This document shows positions 51,186-59,425 of a DNA stretch of 64,000 nucleotides, piece after piece. The notes beneath the pieces are model-generated. The model did no database searches and was not told where the DNA came from. It saw nothing but the letters and a program-made list of their open reading frames with translations. The DNA is from Halobacillus litoralis (GTDB taxonomy: Bacteria; Bacillota; Bacilli; Bacillales; Halobacillaceae). The DNA is taken from positions 186,001 to 250,000 of the forward strand of contig NZ_WMFA01000003.1 in the NCBI RefSeq assembly GCF_009856445.1. Direction: 5' to 3'. The translations under genes were made by a program, and so were the position numbers. Position 1 is the stretch's first letter. Every line of letters begins with the position of its first letter.

Positions 51186-51839
51186 ATGGCAGGATTCTTG
51201 AAGACTCAGTTCCAGACTTTTCGGGGGTCGTTTGCTTAGCTTAGCGTTAGGGGTGGCTGGGAAGCTACTCATCTAGCTCCATCGCCCAGACACTCGCGTC
51301 ATAAGCAGCACAGCAAAGGAATGAAAGGGCACATTCCTTTGCTGTGCTGCTTATGCCAGTCGTGTCTACCAGGTCGATTCCGCATTTGAACACTTTCCTG
51401 TGGGGGAGTGCCGAGCTTCCTCGAGCTACGCCCTGCGGGATCTCGCCGATCTCCTTTCTCCCACGGGAGTCTCGCAGCTTCCCAACCACCCCATACGATT
51501 AAAGTGATAAACGACTCCCTTTGCCGAGTGTGAGTGTTTTTCACAAATCCTGAATCTATAGTGATAAAGAGCTCTATAACAGGCTTAATCATTGAGAATA
51601 GCGGTGGTTAATCCACATTGCTTCACTTTCTTTAGGAGTAAAAGCTTCCTTTTCCGGAAGTGGTTTCGAGATACTTATATGGCAAAGGGGCGGAGGGGGA
51701 TGGCGAGACTCCTGCGGGAAAAAATGCAGGATGAGACCCCACAGGACGCTCACCGCGCTCCCGCGGAAAGCGAGTCATCCTCCGTAGCCCCAACACACCG
51801 CACAAACATCTCGAAACTGAGTCTTCAAGAATAGGGAGC
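51186..51839 (+). repeat. interspersed repeat copy R4 (654 bp, complete)
   Basis: Oriented like R1: type 1 terminus (ATGGCAGGATT) with core GAAGACTCAGTT at the left; complement of the core and AATAGGGAGC (type 2) at the right. From the left: module B (51250-51490) interrupted by a 122-bp insertion, a spacer about 60-70% similar to that of R5, the internal box GTGGTTTCGAGATACTTATA near 51660, and module A (51690-51795). No gene inside is supported. Confidence 0.85.
51271..51392. mobile_element. 122-bp insertion with a perfect 24-bp hairpin inside R4
   Basis: R5 reads GAAGCTACTC-GCTTTCCTGTG without a break; in R4 the same words are separated by 122 bp. The insert has a perfect inverted repeat of 24 bp (51300-51323 and 51332-51355) around an 8-base loop, with outer AGACAC/GTGTCT arms. 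No target duplication is seen. Confidence 0.65.
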
Positions 51840-51872
51840 TTTCCTGGAAGAGGGAGGATTCGATCTTAAATA

Positions 51873-51947
51873 TGAATAATCATTCACTTTTTGTTGAATT
51901 TTCAGAATAGTAGGTATAAAATGGATGCATACTAACCGTTTGGTATG
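51873..51947 (+). promoter_or_regulatory. control region of the acyl-CoA operon: promoter and two palindromes
   Basis: A possible promoter is TTGTTG (51891-51896) and TATAAA (51915-51920) with an 18-base spacer. TGAATAATCATTCA (51873-51886) just upstream resembles the right part of the B. subtilis FadR box. CATACTAACCGTTTGGTATG (51928-51947), an inverted repeat matching at 16 of 20 positions, overlies the expected transcription start and looks like a TetR-family operator. Confidence 0.55.
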
Positions 51948-51972
51948 TTTTTGCGAAGGAGGAGGAAAAAGG

Positions 51973-53184
51973 GTGAACTTTGATTATTCCGATAAGGTTA
52001 AAGGCTACCTTGAAAAGCTGGGACGGTTTATGGATGAATACATTTATCCGAATGAGTCGGTGTATGAGAACCAATTAAATGCACAAGATGATCGCTTTTC
52101 GGAAGTTCCTCCTATTATGGAAGAGCTGAAATTGAAGGCGAAAGAGGAAGGTCTTTGGAATTTGTTTTTACCTGACGATACATATGGGGCGGGTCTCTCA
52201 AACCTTGAATATGCTCCGCTCTGTGAGATGATGGGACGTTCGCTCATCGGCCCAGAAGTTTTCAATTGCAATGCACCAGATACAGGAAATATGGAGGTGC
52301 TTGCGCGCTATGGAAGTGAAGCTCAAAAAAACGAATGGCTGAAACCTCTATTGAAAGGGGAGATCAGGTCCTGCTTTTCTATGACTGAGCCGGATGTAGC
52401 TTCTTCTGATGCGACAAATATTAAGTCTATCATTACGCAGGACGGGGACGATTATATCATCAATGGTCGGAAATGGTGGTCTTCGGGCGCGGGGGATCCA
52501 AGGTGTAAAATAGCCATTTTTATGGGGAAGACGGATCCAAATGCGAAGCGTCATGAACAACAGTCGATGATTCTTGTCCCTTTGGATACAGAAGGGGTTC
52601 ACATAAAACGTATGTTGCCTGTGTTTGGGTATGACCATGCTCCTCATGGCCATGCAGAAATTGATTTTAACAATGTCCGTGTACCGAAGGAAAACATAAT
52701 TTGGGGAGAAGGGAAGGGGTTCGCCATCGCTCAAGGGCGCCTTGGACCTGGAAGAATCCACCACTGCATGCGGTTAATCGGAGCGGCAGAACGAGCACTT
52801 GAAGATTTATGTAAGCGTGTTCAAAAAAGAGAAGCCTTTCATCGTCCATTGGCCGACCAAGGGGTGGTGAGGGAGTGGATCGCAGACTCCCGGATTGAAC
52901 TTGAACAGGCACGTCTGCTTACTTTGAAGGCTGCTTATATGATGGACACTGTTGGTAACAAAGAAGCGAAAACTGAAATCGCCATGATTAAGGTGGTCGC
53001 CCCGAATATGGCATTAAAAGTGATTGATCGGGCGATTCAAGCTCATGGAGGGGCAGGGGTCAGTGATGATTTTACATTGGCAGCCCAATGGGCAAATTCA
53101 CGGACATTGAGGTTGGCTGACGGTCCGGATGAGGTCCATAGGAGACAAATCGCTAAACTTGAATTATCTAAATATGAGGAGTGA
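51973..53184 (+). CDS. ACAD10/ACAD11-type acyl-CoA dehydrogenase
   Basis: Cytosolic flavoprotein of 403 residues. It is nearer to the dehydrogenase part of animal ACAD10/ACAD11 than to Fad[16 protein letters not shown] near 136, [24 protein letters not shown] near 160-182, [62 protein letters not shown] and [20 protein letters not shown]. In that subfamily the enzyme acts on 4-phospho-acyl-CoA and, with loss of phosphate, yields an enoyl-CoA. Start GTG 51973 with GGAGGAGG upstream. First gene of the operon, just after the palindromic control region. Confidence 0.88.
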   Translation: MNFDYSDKVKGYLEKLGRFMDEYIYPNESVYENQLNAQDDRFSEVPPIMEELKLKAKEEGLWNLFLPDDTYGAGLSNLEYAPLCEMMGRSLIGPEVFNCNAPDTGNMEVLARYGSEAQKNEWLKPLLKGEIRSCFSMTEPDVASSDATNIKSIITQDGDDYIINGRKWWSSGAGDPRCKIAIFMGKTDPNAKRHEQQSMILVPLDTEGVHIKRMLPVFGYDHAPHGHAEIDFNNVRVPKENIIWGEGKGFAIAQGRLGPGRIHHCMRLIGAAERALEDLCKRVQKREAFHRPLADQGVVREWIADSRIELEQARLLTLKAAYMMDTVGNKEAKTEIAMIKVVAPNMALKVIDRAIQAHGGAGVSDDFTLAAQWANSRTLRLADGPDEVHRRQIAKLELSKYEE

Positions 53185-53188
53185 GACC

Positions 53189-53968
53189 ATGCATGTTAAA
53201 GATCTTTTTGATTTGAAAGGTAAAACCGCCCTGGTTACGGGAGGTGGTCGCGGCCTCGGTGAGCAAATTGCTGAAGGTCTCGCAGAAGCTGGGGCAAATA
53301 TAATTGTTTGCTCCCGTAAACAAGAGGCATGTGAACAAACAGCCCTCAGGTTGGAAAGTGAATGTGGTGTCGAGACTCTTGCCCTCGGATGTGATGTCAC
53401 AAACCCTGATGATATTGATCGTGTAGTGGATGAAGCGGTAGCCAAATTCGGATCGATTGATATTCTTGTTAACAATAGTGGGGCTACGTGGGGTGCCCCG
53501 ACACTTGAGATGCCCTTGGAAGCCTTCCAAAAGGTGATGAATGTTAATGTAACTGGAACTTTCCTTATGTCCCAAAAGGTTGGCGAGCACATGGTTAAGC
53601 AGAAATCCGGAAAAATCATCAATATCGCTTCTGTTGCTGGCCTTGGTGGAGCGGATCCAAGGTTTATGGAGACCGTCGGTTACAATGCCAGTAAAGGGGC
53701 GGTCATCACATTTACGAAGGATCTTGCGGTGAAGTGGGGAGCGCATAACATTCAAGTGAACGCCCTTGCTCCCGGCTTCTTCCCGACGAAAATGTCGCAA
53801 GGTGTGCTTGAGCACGGAGGAGATTTCATTCTCGATCGAACGCCGCTTGGGCGCTTCGGTTCGGAGGAGGACTTGAAGGGAGCGGCTCTATTTCTGGCGT
53901 GTCGGGCCTCGGATTATGTGACCGGAGACGTTCTCGTTGTCGACGGTGGCATGCACGCTTCCTGTTGA
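53189..53968 (+). CDS. SDR oxidoreductase (3-oxoacyl reductase/gluconate 5-dehydrogenase type)
   Basis: Cytosolic short-chain dehydrogenase of 259 residues: cofactor site TGGGRGLGEQIAEGL, NNSGATWGAPTLEMP (NNAG variant), catalytic Ser in IASVAGLGG and YNASKGAVITFTK as Tyr-x3-Lys, and PLGRFGSEEDLKGAALFLA near the end. The start at ATG 53189 lies 4 bases after the dehydrogenase stop with AGGAGTGAG. In this operon it probably oxidises or reduces a hydroxyacyl intermediate; SDRs occur in the levulinate (lva) pathway of Pseudomonas, which uses the same kinase and dehydrogenase types. Confidence 0.87.
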   Translation: MHVKDLFDLKGKTALVTGGGRGLGEQIAEGLAEAGANIIVCSRKQEACEQTALRLESECGVETLALGCDVTNPDDIDRVVDEAVAKFGSIDILVNNSGATWGAPTLEMPLEAFQKVMNVNVTGTFLMSQKVGEHMVKQKSGKIINIASVAGLGGADPRFMETVGYNASKGAVITFTKDLAVKWGAHNIQVNALAPGFFPTKMSQGVLEHGGDFILDRTPLGRFGSEEDLKGAALFLACRASDYVTGDVLVVDGGMHASC

Positions 53969-53997
53969 TGGATTTTGTTGAGTTAGGACGGGTAGAC

Positions 53998-54576
53998 ATG
54001 AAAGAAAAAATGATGGACACAATTATAGAGTTATTCGGTAAAAAGGGGTTCCAGGCCACTTCCATTCAGGACATTGTCGAAGCGAACGGGGTGACGAAGG
54101 GGACATTTTATTATTATTTCAAGAACAAAGAAGATGTGCTCGTTCATATCCACCAATCGTTTATTGACCACCTGCTGGACGGACAAGAGAAAATCATGAC
54201 AAACGAAGATCTGTCAAACTCTAAAAAGTTGTACCAAATTGTAGAATTGTTAATCAGCAATATCCGAACAAACGGTCATAGTGCCCTTGTGTTTTTTCAA
54301 GAAATGAGACACCTGAGTGAAGAAAAGACAGCCATCATTCTTCCAAAGAGGCAACAATTCCAGGAAAACATACAGAAAGTGCTGGGGGAAGGGATGGAGG
54401 CAGGCGAGTTCAAAAAAGACTTGCGTGCAGATATGTTGTCTTATGCAGTTCTTGGAATGGCGAACTGGAGTTATTTTTGGTACGAGCCGGATGGTGAAGT
54501 GGATGAAAAGTCTTTGACTGATTTATATATGCGGTTGATTTTTAAAGGAATCGAGGAGGATACTCATGACGATTGA
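53998..54576 (+). CDS. TetR/AcrR family transcriptional regulator
   Basis: DNA-binding protein of 193 residues. The N-terminal HTH is MMDTIIELFGKKGFQATSIQDIVEANGVTKGTFYYYFKNKEDVL; the C-terminal half (about 60-190) is the helical ligand domain with NIRTNGHSALVFFQEMRHL. TetR regulators of fatty-acid degradation (FadR, PsrA types) respond to acyl-CoA. It is encoded inside the operon it most likely controls, and the palindrome at 51928-51947 is the candidate operator. ATG 53998 has only a weak AGGACGG; the ATG at 53968, overlapping the SDR stop, is the alternative. Confidence 0.87.
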   Translation: MKEKMMDTIIELFGKKGFQATSIQDIVEANGVTKGTFYYYFKNKEDVLVHIHQSFIDHLLDGQEKIMTNEDLSNSKKLYQIVELLISNIRTNGHSALVFFQEMRHLSEEKTAIILPKRQQFQENIQKVLGEGMEAGEFKKDLRADMLSYAVLGMANWSYFWYEPDGEVDEKSLTDLYMRLIFKGIEEDTHDD

Positions 54577-55438
54577 AAAGTTAGCGGTGATCGGAGCAGG
54601 CAGCATGGGGCACCAGATTGCCATGCTTGGTGCATTAGCTGGATATGAAACAAAGCTACAGGATATCAGTCAGGAATCATTGGAAAAGGCAGAAATGAAG
54701 CTTTCAGGAATTATGGACAAGTGGGTGAAAAAAGATAAAATCTCCAATGAGATGCGTGAAGAAGCTTTTACCCGCCTTCATTTCACCACAGAAATGGAAC
54801 AAGCGGTTTCAGATGCCGACCTTGTCATTGAAGCTGTCGTAGAAAAGCTGGATGTAAAGCGAGAAGTGTTCGCGAAACTGGATGAGCATGCACCTTCCCA
54901 TACGATTTTTGCAACTAACTCATCGACCATCGTCAGTTCATTGATAGCTGACGCAACCTCAAGGCCGGATAAGGTGTGCAACATGCACTTTTTCTTCCCT
55001 CCACTTGTCATGGACTGTGTGGAAGTCGTCAAAGGCGAACATACGTCAGAAGAAACGGCTGCTGTGGCCATGAAGGTATGTGAAGAGATGAACCGGACCG
55101 CGGTTCTATTGCAAAAAGAAATCTCAGGATTTATCGCTAATCGAATTTTATTCGCGATCCAAAAAGAAGCGATGAGCTTGTATGAGGGGGGATACGCGGA
55201 TTATGAAGATATCGATAAAATCGTTAAAAAGGCGTTGAACCATCCAATCGGACCGTTTGAACTGATGGATTTGTCAGGGATCGATGTAGGCTATTATGTG
55301 ATGGAGCAACAGTTTAAGGAGACAGGCGACCCCAGAGACCGGCCATCTAAAACATTGGAAGAGAAAATGAAAGCAGGGGAGCTTGGCCGAAAAACAGGGA
55401 AGGGTTTTTATACCTATGAGAACCCTGTTAAAAGTTGA
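54566..55438 (+). CDS. 3-hydroxyacyl-CoA dehydrogenase
   Basis: Cytosolic enzyme of 290 residues that oxidises L-3-hydroxyacyl-CoA to 3-oxoacyl-CoA with NAD+. NAD site VIGAGSMGHQIAMLGALAGYE; VIEAVVEKLDVKREVF; NSSTIVSSLI; MHFFFPPLVMDCVEVVKG holds the catalytic His; the helical C-terminal domain includes SGFIANRILFAIQKEAMSLYEGG and LMDLSGIDVGYY. Length matches single-domain HADH. The ATG overlaps the TetR stop by 11 bases and follows GAGGAGG. Confidence 0.92.
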   Translation: MTIEKLAVIGAGSMGHQIAMLGALAGYETKLQDISQESLEKAEMKLSGIMDKWVKKDKISNEMREEAFTRLHFTTEMEQAVSDADLVIEAVVEKLDVKREVFAKLDEHAPSHTIFATNSSTIVSSLIADATSRPDKVCNMHFFFPPLVMDCVEVVKGEHTSEETAAVAMKVCEEMNRTAVLLQKEISGFIANRILFAIQKEAMSLYEGGYADYEDIDKIVKKALNHPIGPFELMDLSGIDVGYYVMEQQFKETGDPRDRPSKTLEEKMKAGELGRKTGKGFYTYENPVKS

Positions 55439-55450
55439 GGAGGAGAACAA

Positions 55451-55849
55451 ATGCATGAAATGGAAGTGAACGTCAGGTTTTGTGAAACCGATTTATTAGG
55501 GCATGTGAATAACAATAACTTTTTTGTCTATATGGAGGATGCGCGCATTCGATTTTTTAATGATCTTGCGCTTGTAGGAGATGATTGGAACTTTATCCTT
55601 GCTTCGACGAAATGTGATTTCATCAAGCAGGTGTATTTTAATCAGACGTTGATCATTCGGAGCCATGTCGTGAAAGTTGGGCGCTCCAGTTTCCATTTAG
55701 AGCAGGACATGTTTGAAAAGGAATCAGGGGAACTTGCGGCCAAGGGCTTGTCGGTTATTGTTCAATTCGACTTTGAACAACAGCAGAGTGTCGCCCTGAC
55801 CTCTGATATGAAAGAAACCTTGTCATCTTATCAAATGGTTCCAAAATAA
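55451..55849 (+). CDS. acyl-CoA thioesterase (4-hydroxybenzoyl-CoA thioesterase type, hot dog fold)
   Basis: Cytosolic protein of 132 residues of the hot dog fold: VRFCETDLLGHVNNNNFFVYMEDARIRFF has the D-x-x-G-H-V-N signature with catalytic Asp near residue 13. It hydrolyses acyl-CoA esters, perhaps to recover CoA from stalled intermediates of the operon. ATG 55451 follows TGAGGAGGAG, 12 bases after the HADH stop. Confidence 0.88.
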   Translation: MHEMEVNVRFCETDLLGHVNNNNFFVYMEDARIRFFNDLALVGDDWNFILASTKCDFIKQVYFNQTLIIRSHVVKVGRSSFHLEQDMFEKESGELAAKGLSVIVQFDFEQQQSVALTSDMKETLSSYQMVPK

Positions 55850-55860
55850 GGGGGTTCTAC

Positions 55861-56922
55861 ATGGTTTATACAGAAGATACAAGGCCTGTCCGTCAAGGGG
55901 AAGAATTGGACGTAAAGAAGCTTGAACGTTATTTGAGACAACAGTTAGATATGCCTTCAGGTGATATTCAAATCAGGCAGTTCGGGGCGGGGCATTCCAA
56001 TTTGACCTACGAACTTTCAGTGGGAGAAGAGTGGAAAGCGGTCTTACGCCGCCCTCCTATGGGGCCGGTGGCTCCAAAGGCACATGACATGGAACGTGAA
56101 TTCAAGGTTCTTCAATCTTTACATCCCGTTTATCCTTTAGCACCGAAACCCTATCTCTATGAATCTGGCAATCTGATTGGCCACCCTTTTTTTCTGATGG
56201 AACGCAGAGAGGGGCTCGTATTTGATCACACCTACCCTGAAGGTGTTCAAGCGACAGAAGAGCTAGGTAGGAAGCTATCAGAAACCATGGTCGACCGGCT
56301 AGCAGAGCTTCATTCACTGGATTATCGGAACACTCCTTTGAAAGATATGGTCAAGCCTGAAGGATTTATGGATAGACAAGTGCACGGATGGATTAAGCGG
56401 TACGAGAAAGCGAGAACGGATGATGTCGTTTCCGGAGAGCGCTTGAAAAAGTGGCTGGTCGGAAATATTCCAGAATCCAAAGATGTTTCCATCATTCATT
56501 ATGATTACAAGTTGAATAATGCCATGTTCAGTAAGGAAGATCCTTCGCGGATGGTAGGTTTGTTTGATTGGGAAATGACCACCGTGGGTGATCCGATGGC
56601 TGATGTTGGTGCTGCCATGAGTTATTGGATTCAAAAAAACGACCCCGAACTTTTGAAAACGGGACTGGGGAAACCGCCGCTTACCGTTCAGAAAGGATTC
56701 TTTACAAGAGATGAATTCATTCACCGCTATGCTGAAAAAAGTGGTAGAGGCGTAGATGATATCGACTTCTATTTGACCTTCGCCTATTTCAAACTGGCAG
56801 GAATCGTTCAGCAAATCTACTATCGCTATAAAAATGGACAAACCGAGGATCCCAGGTTTGCTGGTATGCACGTCTTCGTCAATCAGTTGATCCGACATGC
56901 GGAAGAAACTGCAGGCCTTTAG
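55861..56922 (+). CDS. ACAD10/11-type kinase (aminoglycoside phosphotransferase fold)
   Basis: Cytosolic kinase of 353 residues of the APH family. The N-lobe has RQFGAGHSNLTYELSVGEEWKAVLRRPP near 38-65 and AHDMEREFKVLQSLHP. The catalytic loop is IIHYDYKLNNAMF near 211-223 (HGD in most APHs is HYD here), and the metal-binding Asp is in GLFDWEMTTVGDPMADVGAAM near 233. This is the free-standing form of the N-terminal kinase domain of animal ACAD10/ACAD11, which phosphorylates the 4-hydroxyl of 4-hydroxyacyl-CoA; LvaA of Pseudomonas is another relative. The operon's ACAD10/11-type dehydrogenase supports this. ATG 55861, 11 bases after the thioesterase. Confidence 0.85.
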   Translation: MVYTEDTRPVRQGEELDVKKLERYLRQQLDMPSGDIQIRQFGAGHSNLTYELSVGEEWKAVLRRPPMGPVAPKAHDMEREFKVLQSLHPVYPLAPKPYLYESGNLIGHPFFLMERREGLVFDHTYPEGVQATEELGRKLSETMVDRLAELHSLDYRNTPLKDMVKPEGFMDRQVHGWIKRYEKARTDDVVSGERLKKWLVGNIPESKDVSIIHYDYKLNNAMFSKEDPSRMVGLFDWEMTTVGDPMADVGAAMSYWIQKNDPELLKTGLGKPPLTVQKGFFTRDEFIHRYAEKSGRGVDDIDFYLTFAYFKLAGIVQQIYYRYKNGQTEDPRFAGMHVFVNQLIRHAEETAGL

Positions 56923-56923
56923 C

Positions 56924-57667
56924 ATGGGGGATGTCCAAGTCATTTTTAAGAAAGAAGATATCCTTCCGGAAGAACTGAGAGGGAAAGTCGTTGTCGTCTT
57001 TGATGTCTTATTCGCCACATCGACCATTACGGCTGCTATTGCAGATGGTGCGACCAGTGTCATTCCTGTATTCAGCCCGGATGAAGCTCGGAAAAAAGCG
57101 GAACAATTCAATGACCCTTTCGTTATGGCTGGGGAAGATAAAGGAAGAAGGATTGAGGGGTTCGAACCTCCATTAAGAACTTATTTGAAGTCGATCATCA
57201 AGGATAAGCATCTGATTTTGACGACGACAAACGGAACGATCGCGTTACATCAATCCAGACAAGCCTCTTCTCTATATGCCTCTTCACTACTAAACAATCC
57301 AGCGATGGCAGCTCATATGGCAGAACGCCATATAGAAGATGATGTCGTGCTCGTTTGTGCAGGGTCAAGCGGAAAATTTACGGTCGAAGACTTTTATGGT
57401 GTCGGCAGTTTAGTCTATCACATGCAAAAGAAGGGGAAGTGGAGGCTTTCCGATGAAGCCGTTACAGCTCTTGGTTTTTATAAGGGAAGTGGTGCTGCAA
57501 AGGAATTATTAAGGACCTGCAGGATTGGGAAATTGCTCGTAAATGCCGGGCTTGATCCACAAGAGATTGATTTTGTTGCTGACGAAGGTCTATTTGAATC
57601 TATACTAACGTATGACCGTGTAAGCGGACAAATCAAGGAGGGTAAAAATGCAACCAGTTCAGCATAA
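56924..57667 (+). CDS. ComB (2-phosphosulfolactate phosphatase) family protein
   Basis: Protein of 247 residues of the ComB family: GKVVVVFDVLFATSTITAAIADGATSVIPV near 24-53 with Asp in FDVLFATSTI, LTTTNGTIAL near 100, VLVCAGSSGKFTVEDFYGVG near 144, and DEGLFESILTYDR at the C-terminus. ComB is a Mg-dependent phosphatase that removes phosphate from 2-phospho-3-sulfolactate in coenzyme M and spore sulfolactate pathways. No partner comA or comC gene is present. In the middle of a kinase/dehydrogenase operon it may instead handle a phosphorylated acyl intermediate or act by misregulation control. ATG 56924 lies right after the kinase stop, without a strong site; translational coupling is likely. 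Confidence 0.8.
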   Translation: MGDVQVIFKKEDILPEELRGKVVVVFDVLFATSTITAAIADGATSVIPVFSPDEARKKAEQFNDPFVMAGEDKGRRIEGFEPPLRTYLKSIIKDKHLILTTTNGTIALHQSRQASSLYASSLLNNPAMAAHMAERHIEDDVVLVCAGSSGKFTVEDFYGVGSLVYHMQKKGKWRLSDEAVTALGFYKGSGAAKELLRTCRIGKLLVNAGLDPQEIDFVADEGLFESILTYDRVSGQIKEGKNATSSA

Positions 57668-59408
57668 TGTTCGAGGTGGGGAGTTTTTGATTTCGGAAGT
57701 CTCAGAGGAGTCAGTGTTTACACCGGAGGATCGTACAGATGAGCATAAGATGATAGCTGCCACTGCTCGACAATTTATTACCCAGGAAATACACCCGAAT
57801 AGGAATCGAATTGAAGGCGGAGATTTTGATTTTGTATCGGAAAAAATGCGTAAAGCAGGAGATTTAGGGCTGCTTGGCCACAGCATTCCCGAAAACTATG
57901 GGGGACTGGGGTTAGATAAGGTCAGTAAAGGGATCGTCGGTGAAGCATTGGGAAATGCGAGTGGATATAGTGTTGCCCATTCGAATCATACGTGTATTGC
58001 TACGTTACCGATCACTTACTTTGGAACAAAGCAGCAAAAAGAAAAATATTTGCCTAAACTCGCATCAGGAGAGTACATAGGGGCTTATTGTCTAACAGAG
58101 CCAGAAGCAGGGTCAGACGCTCTTTCCGCAAGAACGACCGCTGTGCTGAATGAAACAGGTAACCAATATCTATTGAACGGTACCAAGATTTATATCACCA
58201 ATGCTGCTTTTTCTGACACGTTTATCGTGTATGCGAAAGTAGACGGAGAGCATTTTACCGCTTTCATTGTCGAGAAAGACTTCCCTGGCCTTTCCATCGG
58301 ACCGGAAGAACAGAAGATGGGAATTAAAGGTTCTTCGACATGTTCTGTCGTGATGGAAGATTGCGAGGTTCCTGCTGAAAACTTGCTAGGAGAAGTTGGT
58401 AAGGGACATCTGATTGCTTTGAACGTTTTGAATTTGGGGCGTTTCAATTTAGGTTTTGCCACGATGGGAGCGGCGAAATATAGTTTTCAGTTAGCCATTA
58501 CCCATGTGAAAGAACGGAAACAATTTAAAAAAAGCATTGCTGAATTTCCGGCAACCAAGGAAAAACTCGCATCGATGGCCGCGCAAATCTATGGAACAGA
58601 GTCTCTGCTTTACCGGACCGCTGGTCATATTGAAGCTTCTCTTCACGGCCACTACGATTCAGAGGATCAACGGGCAACGGCTAAGGTGATGAATGAGCAT
58701 AAGCTTGAAGCTGCAATTTGTAAGGTCACGGGTTCAGAAACGCTTGACGAAGTGGTAGATGAAGCGTTGCAGTTGCATGGAGGAGCGGGGTTCATCAAGG
58801 AATACCCGATTGAACAAGCCTATCGTGATTCTAGAATTAATCGAATCTTTGAAGGAACGAATGAAATCAACCGTCTGTTAATTCCAGGTGCCTTTTTTCA
58901 GAAAGCAGCTAAAGAGGAATTTGACGCAGCATCCCTGATGGAAAAGGCGGAGTATTCACTTAAAAATGGCGGATATAAACAATCGGACCCTTGTAAAGAA
59001 GTTGTCGCTCTCATGAAGGATCTGTACCTTGTCTGCGGGGGAACGGCTTATCGCATGTATGGAAAATCCATACAGGGTGAGCAGGAAATATTAATGAAGC
59101 TCGCTGATCTTGCTATAGATATATATCGTGTCGAGTCTGCGGTCTTAAGGACAACAAAAGCGGAACATGCGAAAGATCCAAGCCTTCCACTAAAAGAAAT
59201 GATGACCTATACGTTAATTGAACAGTCCGCATTGAACGTCCAGCGCACCCTTACCCAACTCTTGTCCACCTTGCTGCAAGGGGAGGAACGTGTTCAAACG
59301 TTACGTCATATCCCCGTGCTATTGAGTGAGTACCAATGGGAAGGAGCGGTGGAAAGAAACCGTCAACTTGCCGATCGAATGATTGCAGCCGGTCAGTATG
59401 TATCATAA
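57648..59408 (+). CDS. fadE: FadE-type acyl-CoA dehydrogenase
   Basis: Cytosolic flavoprotein of 586 residues, size and order as in B. subtilis FadE (YusJ). The N-terminal helical domain ends near 150; the FAD site contains YCLTEPEAGSDALSARTTAVL; catalytic Glu region is INRIFEGTNEINRLLIPG near 400. A C-terminal helical extension of about 170 residues, absent from short-chain ACADs, is present. It oxidises acyl-CoA to 2-enoyl-CoA. ATG 57648 follows GGAGGG and overlaps the ComB gene by 20 bases. Symbol by resemblance. Confidence 0.9.
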   Translation: MQPVQHNVRGGEFLISEVSEESVFTPEDRTDEHKMIAATARQFITQEIHPNRNRIEGGDFDFVSEKMRKAGDLGLLGHSIPENYGGLGLDKVSKGIVGEALGNASGYSVAHSNHTCIATLPITYFGTKQQKEKYLPKLASGEYIGAYCLTEPEAGSDALSARTTAVLNETGNQYLLNGTKIYITNAAFSDTFIVYAKVDGEHFTAFIVEKDFPGLSIGPEEQKMGIKGSSTCSVVMEDCEVPAENLLGEVGKGHLIALNVLNLGRFNLGFATMGAAKYSFQLAITHVKERKQFKKSIAEFPATKEKLASMAAQIYGTESLLYRTAGHIEASLHGHYDSEDQRATAKVMNEHKLEAAICKVTGSETLDEVVDEALQLHGGAGFIKEYPIEQAYRDSRINRIFEGTNEINRLLIPGAFFQKAAKEEFDAASLMEKAEYSLKNGGYKQSDPCKEVVALMKDLYLVCGGTAYRMYGKSIQGEQEILMKLADLAIDIYRVESAVLRTTKAEHAKDPSLPLKEMMTYTLIEQSALNVQRTLTQLLSTLLQGEERVQTLRHIPVLLSEYQWEGAVERNRQLADRMIAAGQYVS

Positions 59409-59425
59409 AAAAGGAGATGATCGAA

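Noticed and set aside
51356-51392. tRNA-like 3' half (GGTCGATTCCG) in the R4 insertion
   Set aside because: No acceptor stem, D-arm or anticodon arm can be built around it.
53168-53815. Minus-strand frames of 215 and 152 codons in the SDR gene
   Set aside because: Shadows of a well-supported SDR.
56314-57111. Long minus-strand frame of 265 codons
   Set aside because: It runs antisense across the kinase and ComB genes, which have clear family motifs and operon spacing; no ribosome binding site and no family likeness.
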